Shown: positions 55,305-64,000 of the stretch, in pieces
How positions within the stretch are numbered: position 1 is the stretch's first letter
How the letters are laid out: each line of letters starts with the position of its first letter
Source of the DNA: Choristoneura fumiferana
Lineage: Eukaryota; Arthropoda; Insecta; Lepidoptera; Tortricidae
DNA: 64,000 nucleotides
Direction: 5' to 3'
Assembly: GCF_025370935.1 (NCBI RefSeq)
Contig: NC_133500.1
Span: forward strand, 618,384 to 682,383
Position numbers and translations under genes: made by a program
The notes under the pieces: model-generated
What the model was told of the DNA's origin: nothing
Database searches by the model: none
What the model saw: the letters and a program-made list of their open reading frames with translations, nothing else

Positions 55305-58300
55305 GCATGTACTCTGACGTATCTAAATTCCCGTACTCCGGCGGCTACGTATGGATATCCGAATGCTGTCCCACGCGTTTCGTCTCCGTATTCTGCAGCT
55401 CCATATTCGAGGGCGCCACCTTCCCTCCGAGCGTGCTCCTCAAACTAGTATACCACTGGGCCTGCCAGACCAACGTCCAGAACGTAGTACAATGGGTGAA
55501 AGTAGACAATCTCTATGTGAAGGGGTTGTTCACTTGGCTGAGAGCTATTTGTACGTCGGCTATACACCAGCATATGAATCTGTTGGGCGGGGCGGGGAAG
55601 AAGGTGGAAGTTGGGGTGATATCGCTCGGGACTACCAGCCATGATGGCACGCAGAGGCAGGTCAAAGTTGAGGTGTTGGGTGTGCTCGATCCTGCTGAGA
55701 AATTGGTAAGTTACCAGTAGGGCGTGGTAATTTGTTTCTGTGTCTCTTTTTCTTTTCAGTAGTACTGTAAAGAGAAAACGTTTTGGTTCTTATATTTTCA
55801 CTCATTATTAGTTCCACACCCTGGTATTACTAGTTTGATAAAAGTACAAGCTACCAACATGCTTATTTGAATAAAAATAAACCAACTTTAAATGGATCCA
55901 TTCTAAAATCTGACAGCAATGTGATAGTTATGAAAATATTCCGTTTTAAAATAAGAAGTTAGTGGTGAATAATTTATCTTTGTTTTAGATCCGTCTTCGC
56001 GCCGTCGAACCGTTAGCAGAGCATGAGAAAAACTACAAGAAACGCTTCCAGAAAATCCTAGAACCGCTTGTAACCTGGGTACACCCTAGCTCAGTCATCC
56101 TAACAGATCTAACTGTAGACAAGGGCACCCTAGTCTCTATGGGCTTCAAGAATGTACACCAATCGTCTTCGCACACTGAGACACCAGCTAGGAACAGCAA
56201 TGCCAACATTATGGAGTACTTGAGAAGAATCGTGCCTAGAATGTTCCAGAATACTCTGTCGTTGCTGTCGCGGCAAATCATACAGCAGTTCTTGGATGAA
56301 CTGGTTTGGAGAGAGAAGTGAGATGATGCTGACAATTTTTTTTTTCGGAAATGGTTATTTGCTTGTTACAATGTGATATTAAATCTCGAAATCTAAATGC
56401 TGGGTTTAGTCATGGAATTTGGAACGGTCAATGAAAGCCACTATGTAATTTTTAGGGATTACACGGGAATTTTTATTTGTTGTTCTATAATGCTAAAATT
56501 GCTTTGGATGAAATTCTTACGGGATCGGAATAGAATCCAAAAATTTCAATCGTTTATTACCCTTAGGTTTGGCATTTCCCCCGGACAAGCGTTTGACAAT
56601 ATCGTCCTCCACATCGCGGAGCAGACCAAGTTCGAAGCTAAGGACGCGATCACCGTACGCCTCAACAAGATAGCCGCCAACCCCTTCAAGAACTGGAAGT
56701 ATCCATCTAAGGTAATATTCCACTTTGTCAAGAAATACTCTATTAAAATAAAATAGCTCTGAAATCGAAGTAGGAAAAAAACCAAGAATATGCCCAAAAG
56801 CTGTCATAAATTACATTGTCAAATGGCGCAAACTATATTCAGAGGGTTGGCTCCAAGATTAATCAAAATCCAAAGATAGAGATCAAGCATCTTCACTTAT
56901 AAAACGCAGCAGCTCCCCGCCGTTTATTCCTCTGTAATGTAATACAAAGTCTGTATGTATGTACGCTTAGGTCTTTAAAGAACGTAACTAATTTGAATAC
57001 TGTTTTCACTATCAGATAAGTATGCCAAACTTTAGCTCAATCGGATATAAAGAAGTGGTCGAAAAATGGTTTGCAAAATTACAACTTACATACTTCAAGT
57101 GAGGGTATAAATTTCTATACGGCAATAATGTCAAATATATGTATACAACGACCTTATGGTTAGTGGCATAAAGATGTGTAGATATTTTTGACGTCTTTGT
57201 AACATACATTATTTTTATGACCATCATGACTGTACAAACAAACGTAGAATGTTGCAATTTACTAATGCGAGTTAAATAAAAGCTTGTAGAATCACCAACG
57301 CTCCACAAATACTGTTACGGCACTTAAAATCCACCGTTCCCTTCTAAACTTCTAACACAATCGTTGCAGAAGACGAAGAACGTAGAAGAGGCGACGACCA
57401 GCGCGGAGCCCGAAACGGGGCGCGGCAAACGCGGCCGCCGCAAGAAGGAGCCCACGCCGGAGCCGCCGCCCAAGAAGAAACGAAAGAAAAGACACTATAC
57501 GTACCGGATGACGATGAGGAAGAGGTAAGTAATCTTTTCTCCAACATGCTCGGAAATGTCCGCCTATCTGTCGCAAACATAGTCCGCGAAGTTCTTACAT
57601 ATAGACTGCCACAAATAAAAAAATAAAAAACAACTTCATTCCTCACAGATACCTCTAGCCCTCCGCCGTACGAAGATCAAGCAAGAACGCGAGAAGACCA
57701 AGGAGAAGAAAAAGAGCCGGAGCCGACGGCGCGCAGCCGCCGCAAGGTCGTCCGGTCTTACGTCGACGATGACCTGGACGACGTGCCTCTCAAGAGCATC
57801 AAGAAGGAGATCCGGCCGAGGAGACCGTGTCCATGGAGCGTTATTACTTCGGACAACTCGGAGGGGAGGGACCGAGTGAGAAGGTCGCTATCGCTGTCGA
57901 GGTGAGTCGATAACGCTGTGTTATTGTTTATTGTGAATGCTGGGCGTAAGTTGCGTCAAAGTCTATAATCATCATCATCAGCTGGAAGACGTACGCTGCT
58001 GAACTAAGGTCTCCCCCCCTAGAACGCCAAAATGAACGACTACTGGCCACTTGCATCAACTAGTTACCCGCAACTCTAGCGATGTTGTCAGTCCACTTAG
58101 TGAGATTCCTGCCAACGCTCTGTTTTGTGGTCGCCACTTGAGGACTTTTCTTCCTCTAGCTGGGCACCAGAGATCGAACCAAATCCGTGGTGTGAAACTG
58201 CTTGCTATAAAGAGATGTACAGTCAAGGAAATTAAATCACTACCCAATAATGTCATATTGGCATTCCTACATCTGCTAAAGAAATCATGACAAAAATGAT

Positions 58301-61300
58301 TATGAAAAGGTTCTACCCTGGGACGTAAATTAATTTCCTTGACTGTACGTGCTACAAATTTCTGCGGTGCGCAGGTGTAAAGGTCAAATTTAAAACCAAT
58401 TTTTGGAAACACTAACCCGTTTCCCATCTCTTTCAGTGTCCGGAATGCCAGCTAGAACTGAACAACAACTGCGAGCTAATGGACCACTTGTTCACGCACG
58501 TGGCGCCCGCTCCGGAGGGCGCGGCGAATCCTTCGGCGCCGTGCCGCTACTGCCTCGCGCGCTTCCCGGACGAGGAGGGACTGGCGACACATTTGAAACA
58601 GGAGCACCCTAGCGACACCAAGACGCCTGATCTTTACACTTACGCGTGTCTTATTTGTGAAGTGAGTGTGCGATTGTTTAGTACTCATTTTTTGTCTAAT
58701 CAAGTGAAAAATTATTTCTTTATTAATCGTTTTCCAGGCCCGCCAATTTAGACACGCTACTATACAATAAATCATAGTTGACGGATTAATTTAAGTTTAG
58801 TAAAAACATCTATTCTTTCTTTGTTCTCTTTTGTGTGATTATGTTGTGTGGTCGATATACGCACTACTTGAAAAAGCGTTAACACGTTGGGTCCCATGAA
58901 CATCACCGGTGGGATTACATAATCTTCTATGTGTCTGCAACTGTCATTGCGGCATCCCAATACTTTTTTGACGTTATCGTGAAAGAGTTACAGAAAACTC
59001 GTTTAGGGCCTATGCGCTGTCGGACGGAGTATGAGCAGTGCTAACTGCACGCGTCGCGTGCGACTGATTTTACCAACACCAGCGTGCGCCCGCTCCGTGC
59101 ACCCGCGCCAGCTAGCACAGGCCCTTAAGTGGTCTATTTCACAATGAAATATTGTATTTTTGTTCCGCAGGTCCGTTTCGCGGCGGTGCTAACGCTGGCC
59201 ACACACATGCAAAAGACGCACGCGCCGCTGGAGCTGCCGTACAACTGCGACGCGTGCGACTACCGCGCCTCCTCGCAGCGCCGCCTGCTCGACCACTTCC
59301 GGCACAAGCACGGCCGGCATCACTCGCTGCAGTGCCCTGTCTGCCTCAAGGTCGGTCGTCACACTACTCACTAGTCAGCTGCAGAGAAACATGACCCCAC
59401 TGCGGTACATAAGTATATAGGAGGGGGGTCACCTTTCTCCGTAGGTGATTGACTGTTTTTTTTTTTTATTTAATGTTGAAAAAATGACTTTTTGCCAAGT
59501 TTATTGCGGCGCATTCTTCTTGGCAATGATGGTCTTTCCGAAAGCGCTGGAAGTTTAAAAATGACGTGTAAAAGTGCCCGTTGCGGCCTATTTACTGAAT
59601 AACTCTTTAAGTCTTTATTGCGTTAAATGTTGTGATAAGATCTTAAAAACTATGAACGTTCAACATTTACCCTGTTAGGGCACAGCAATATTATATACAA
59701 ATAATTAGTAAATTTTCTCTTAAAATTAAAATTAAGCATTTTCATAATAAAAATTAATAACAACAATAATAATATAACCTAACCATAATAATGTAACCCT
59801 ACTTCATCATGCTCTGAGAAAAATTACACAAAATTAAGATATAATATATAAAACCCACGAATATAAATTAAATTGTATTTGGACATTACATTAAATTTTT
59901 ACATAAATGATTTGGATTTGAATTTGAATTTGAATTTGAATTTTTTGTACTAAGCATCATGCACATCATGTTCCTAGCACCCCGCAGAGTCTTAAGTAAC
60001 GGAAGAATGCATGCATGCTTTTCCTTCGTCCTGGAGTTGGAGACGTGCAATCACGTTGACCGTCTGGGTCCTCCCTTCTCAGTCTTCCGTAATAGCTTTT
60101 GGCGACTCAACTAAAAAAAAACCGGGCAAGTACGAGTCGGACTCGCGCACAGAGGGTTCCGTACACATTTATAGGTATGTAAACGGGAATCGTGTGTTGA
60201 AGATATTTCCCGCTTTTTCCGGCTGATTTAATATATCCAGTGTAAGTAGAGCCCTGATCCTAAGAAAAACGTACGCAGTGTGGGGTCAGATTATATTGGT
60301 TATTGATATTTACAGACACACATAAAAAATCAAGATTTTCAGACTTTTCTAGTTGGTTGTGTTATAATAGCTACCTTCACACCAAATTTCAAGTTTCTAG
60401 GACAACTGGAAGTACCCTATAGGTTTTCAGTGCACGGTAATTTGTATGGAATCACGTTGTTTAATGACAATGACTTTAAATTTTGATTGCGTTGACTTAA
60501 AAGTTTGATTTTTTAAGGCTTCAAGGGACCGCAGATATGAGTATTCGATATAAATTTCAGCTTGATACCTCCACGCGTTCCTGTTAAAAAGGGTCTTGAC
60601 AGACGGATGGACGGACGGACAACAAAGTGATCCTATAAAGGTTCCGTTTTTTTCCTTTCGAGGTACGGAACCCTAAAAATGAATATTCGTCGTGTCCAGG
60701 TGATCCAAGTGTACGCGGAGGGCTGCGAGCTGAGTGCGAACGTGCTGCTGTTCATGGAACACCTGCGGCACCATCAGGACAAGGAGCTGGAGGTGCGCTG
60801 CAACCGCTGCGTGCTCAAGTTTGTGCACCTGGGTGAGTGGCTGAGTGGCCGCGACCTCACTTACAGCTCTTCACCACCTAACTCACAATTGTCTATACAC
60901 GTCCCACTGCCGGGGCCACAAATTTAGTATGGACTAACACCTGCCCCCGCCTGGAGAGAGATTGCATTATTTTTACTAAGGATTTAGGATTTGCTATTTC
61001 TTATTTGCAGGTCAATTGAAGGAGCACCAAGTTCGCGATCATAAGACGGTGGAGAACGCTCTGCCTCTCTGCTCGGAAGAACATTTGATCAACAAACCGA
61101 AGGTACAGTTTTTTCATAAGTTTCCTATACAAAATGTTATTTTTGAATTCCGTTAAATTTAAGGGAACTTTTAACAGGTCATAATGAAGTTAATTTCTCC
61201 AAGATTTTCTTTTTGTTTTGTAATCCACCTGTATTAGTTAACTTAATAAGCTGTTGGTTTTCCTAATAAAATAAAATAAAATAAATAATAAAGACACTAG

Positions 61301-61601
61301 TAGCCCAACTCTTAGGATAATTAAGAATGAAGATAATAAGTTATGCGCAGTAGATCGTATAATGGTTCTTAATTTTTGACTTCACTTTATTGTGTCGGTG
61401 TTACGTTGCAGTTGAGAGCTAGTCAGTTTTTAAAAACTGACCCTGACTGTTAAGGCCCTGGCGTTAGCTAACAGTTTTGTCTTAAAAATAACTTCAGCTT
61501 TAGCACATTGTATTGAGAATATTGAGAGGAGAACTACAAAAGTTATTCATTATCTTTTAGACATAACGCCTACACACAAAAGTGGCATTGGTGCACGTGC
61601 T

Positions 61602-61640
<39 letters not shown>

Positions 61641-63870
61641 CAAATACACACTCACACATACACATACGCACACATATTTGCTAGGTTATTGTTGTAAAAT
61701 TGTTTATTTATATTCCAAAATAGTTAAAATTACAAGGTTTAATTGGGGAGGAGCACAAGTTTCCTTGTAAACTTTTTAGGAGATCTAAAATTTGGTAAAA
61801 ATTTAATAAATTGCTAATTTCCATTATTTATAATCTTATTTCCTCAGTCAATTAAAGTTTAGTCTTATAGCAACTGACTGCATAGACATTAAACAAGTGT
61901 TTATATCCCGCTCTTTCCGCAGAACAAGGCTCGTCCGCCGGTGAAGGATTCCTCCAGCCACACGATGACCGCGACATACGAGGACCTGACGCTCGTGCTG
62001 CCCGACGGGATGCTCTGCCGCGAGTGCGACACGGCGCTCGACAGCGACAAACACTTCCTGTAAGCGTGTGCTGTATGCGTGTGATGGTGTTTGTATTTTG
62101 AGCTAAAACGCTAGAAGGTTTTTTGATGAATGGTGGTATGTAGATTACTGTTGTCTGTGGAAGCTACAACGTGTTGTTTTTGATTTCCGTTAACTTTAAG
62201 GGAACACTCGACAGGTTGAATGAAGTTTATTTCTCAAGTCTGTAGTGGCCCAATGCGTGCAAAAGCGTAGTCTCGTTTTTTTATAAATAATCATTGATAT
62301 TCTGATACCAATTGCAGGTGTCTTAAACTTATCCAGTTTACAGCGCATTTACATTTACAGACTTGGTATTTCGTCACGACGGCCTGCAGCCAGCGGAGCC
62401 CAGCTATTTGAAATAAGATACAATAACAACTCAATTCCCGTCAGATAGCCATAGTGTTCGGGGTAACAGGGGCCCCACGTGGCGCCTTTGGATGTTTACC
62501 AAGGCGCCCGAATGGTTTTTCAAAGTTTTTTGACTGTTTTTAAAGTTGTGCAACTGTTCAAGTGAAATGTAACGTATATTCTGTCTGCAGTGGGTCGTCG
62601 TCGTGCACGAAGTGTTCGTACGAGTCGTCGTGCTACCGCGCCATGCTGCGGCACAGCGGGTACTGCGCCGGCGCACACTCGCTGGAGGACGCGCCGCGCG
62701 ACGCCGCCGCTGAGCTGCACTGCGTCTGCTCGTACCGCACCACCGTCGGTCAGTCCATAAGCACACGCATGTGCCACAAACCCATTGATCGCACTGCCCC
62801 TCACGCTGCCGGCAATAATAGGGAATGTTACGCAAAGCTCTGCGCACGGGGCGACACTAGCGCCAACCGTAAACAAACCGCCATGACAACGTCAGTTCTC
62901 TTTATAGTTTACTGATCATGGCATATTTATTAGTAACAAAATAACATGATATTTATTTCGATAGCAACGATAAAGCTACATTTCCAAAAAAAAAAATTGA
63001 AATTATGATATTTACGGAATTCAAAAAAACTGTTCACGGTTTGTGCTAGTGCTGCATTCTGAGGGCAGAACATTGCAATAATATTCCCTATTGGCTGTGT
63101 ATAACAGTTGAGTTGAGTACGTTGTATGTGTGTATAATAGTTGTGATACGGAACCATATAAAAAAGTTGGCTTGTTTAGTATTGGGTGTCGTGTAACGTG
63201 CATCACGTTGTAGGCACGGACATGCTGACGCACCTGCTGAGCTGCGAGCACAAGTCTGCGTACCCGTCCGAGGAGCGCGCGCGCGAGAACACCGCGCGGG
63301 CCGACCACGCGCACGCGCACGCGCCGCGCGCCTCCGACGACGCGCCGCCCGCCACGCAAGAACAGGTCAGTGCGCTGCGCTGCTCTTTACATCATAATCA
63401 AACGCCTCTGCATCTGTGGAAGATGATTCAAGCATTGGTGGGCGTTCAAGTGTTACGTAACGCAATTTTTGAAGATTTTTGAACCCCCCTCCCCCCCATT
63501 TGTGTAACCATTTGTCGTGCTGGATGTTGAACGCTTAACGCCGTGCTTGAAGAGAAGTCACGGACGACGAAATTGACGTAACTGTTCAGTTGAACTTATT
63601 TATGATCAGCGTGTCTCATTGACGTGCTATTTCCTCTTGTTTTAAGTAAGTATAAATAGAGAAAAAAAATCGTACAAAATCAAAATCGGGAAGTGAAATT
63701 CCCGACTTTGACGCTGAAATTCATTTTCTTTTTGTCAGTCAGTTTTATATTGTTATATTCAGCCCGTGGAGAATGTGGGTGCTATATCGGACTACGCGCC
63801 GCCGTCCGTGCTCAACACTCAGCTGTCGCTTGATGACCTGGCGCCGCCTTCTGTGCTGCAGACTGATCAG
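55305..63870 (+). CDS. row: ROW/POGZ-like zinc-finger protein with transposase-derived domain (partial)
   Basis: Exons: 55305-55705, 55989-56317, 56567-56711, 57370-57524, 57649-57901, 58437-58661, 59171-59350, 60700-60832, 61011-61102, 61923-62059, 62591-62748, 63214-63365 and 63763-63870; both ends continue outside what I can see. Exons 1-3 resemble the ISXO2/Merlin-type transposase fold (GGAGKKVEVGVISLG, VILTDLTVDKG, NIMEYLRRIVPR); the first catalytic Asp is Gly, so catalysis is unlikely. Exon 4 has an AT-hook-like GRGKRGRRKK. Exons 6-12 carry C2H2 fingers (CPECQLELNNNCELMDHLFTH, YNCDACDYRASSQ, CPVCLK, CNRCVLKF) and a CxxC pair with CTKCSYESSCYRAMLRHS that matches the HP1-binding finger region of human POGZ. 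Drosophila ROW is a POGZ relative in the HP1c chromatin complex. Exons 4-5 contain three apparent 1-base deletions. Confidence 0.72.
57370..57901 (+). other. Frameshifted linker exons of the ROW-like gene
   Basis: In exon 4 the frame changes at an A-run (57487-57490) from PPPKKKRKK to one reading LYVPDDDEEE. In exon 5 it changes at another A-run (57709-57713) from KEKKK to EPEPTARSRRKVVRSYVDDD, and again near 57810-57820 into EETVSMERYYFGQLGG, which joins CPEC of exon 6 in phase. Each shift is repaired by one extra base. Two lie in A homopolymers, so sequencing error is the simplest explanation. Confidence 0.7.
57965..58160 (-). mobile_element. RTE-like LINE 3' end fragment
   Basis: ATCATCATCATCAGCTGGAA GACG then GAACGCCAAAATGAACGAC and CAGTCCACTTAGTGAGATTC, close to the fragment at 1912-2125. 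In the intron before exon 6. Confidence 0.7.
59480..59945 (+). mobile_element. LINE 3' end with TTTGAA-repeat tail
   Basis: TTGCGGCGCATTCTTCTTGG CAATGATGGTCTTTCCGAAA and GTAAAAGTGCCC followed by an AT-rich stretch and GATTTGAATTTGAATTTGAA repeats at 59915-59942. The core is a well-known insect LINE end; interior part is diverged. In the intron after exon 7. Confidence 0.6.
60108..60676 (+). repeat. GGGTTCCGTA-type element, near complete
   Basis: Starts ACCGGGCAAGTACGAGTCGG ACTCGCG and GGGTTCCGTACAC; ends ATGGACGGACGGACAACAAA, GGTTCCGTTTTT and GGTACGGAACCCTAA. Inverted GGTTCCGTA ends and a GGAC-repeat segment match 25522-25960 and 51540-51610. It ends 24 bp before exon 8. Confidence 0.7.
61258..61290. 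repeat. (AAAAT)n short tandem repeat
   Basis: AATAAAATAAAATAAAATAA, about six units. Confidence 0.8.
61598..61675. repeat. (CA)n microsatellite
   Basis: ACACAC run from about 61600 to 61638, then a degenerate CACA-rich stretch to 61675. Confidence 0.9.
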
Positions 63871-64000
63871 GTATCACATCTATCCCAAACTCATTTAGGA
63901 GGGAAATAAAAAACATGCTTGATAAAAAAAACCTGAGGCGCCCAGCAACCAAGTAAGATTTGATTTATCTAGTCGTCGTATGTATGTAAGTCCGTCCAGG

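Noticed and set aside
57344..57646. Minus-strand frames over the GC-rich linker exon
   Set aside because: Antisense to exon 4 of the ROW-like gene; open only because of its composition.

Overview
The window is nuclear DNA of an insect, most likely a moth or butterfly (Lepidoptera). It is AT-rich, with short exons separated by GT..AG introns. It is packed with repeats of lepidopteran type: RTE-like LINE ends with ATG/CAT-repeat tails, Helitrons starting TC and ending CTAG between A and T, many small inverted-repeat elements (MITEs), and a repeat carrying GGGTTCCGTA. No tRNA, rRNA, CRISPR array or prokaryotic gene was seen. One assembly gap of 100 N lies at 53504-53603.

Layout. 1-16413 has no gene I can recognise. 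It is a repeat-rich spacer with five copies of one TA-flanked MITE family and an 811-bp hAT-like element full of TATCGATA sites. 16414-22543 (+) is a VRK1/ballchen-type kinase gene with four coding exons; the last is a short exon at 22467-22543 that a simple ORF scan misses. 24302-31544 (+) is hydroxymethylbilane synthase (seven coding exons), with a decayed second copy of exon 5. 35553-37976 (-) is an intronless F-box/leucine-rich-repeat gene with a long acidic repeat tail. 39155-43535 (-) is Tom20, the mitochondrial import receptor (four exons). It is head to head, 671 bp apart, with 44207-45616 (+), an intronless Vps26 retromer gene whose tail has a hexapeptide repeat. 48300-54060 is a nest of transposable elements around an RTE-like LINE. 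55305-63870 (+, open at both ends) is a multi-exon gene joining an ISXO2/Merlin-like transposase-derived domain, an AT-hook linker and POGZ/ROW-type zinc fingers.

The genes are ordinary single-copy housekeeping or chromatin genes with no shared pathway: chromatin kinase, heme synthesis, probable ubiquitin-ligase adaptor, mitochondrial import, endosomal sorting, chromatin zinc finger. The most unusual items are the transposase-derived domain in the last gene, a ~160-residue insertion inside the kinase core, and the TATCGATA-rich hAT element. All gene structures are read by eye from reading frames, splice sites and remembered family motifs; no database search was possible.
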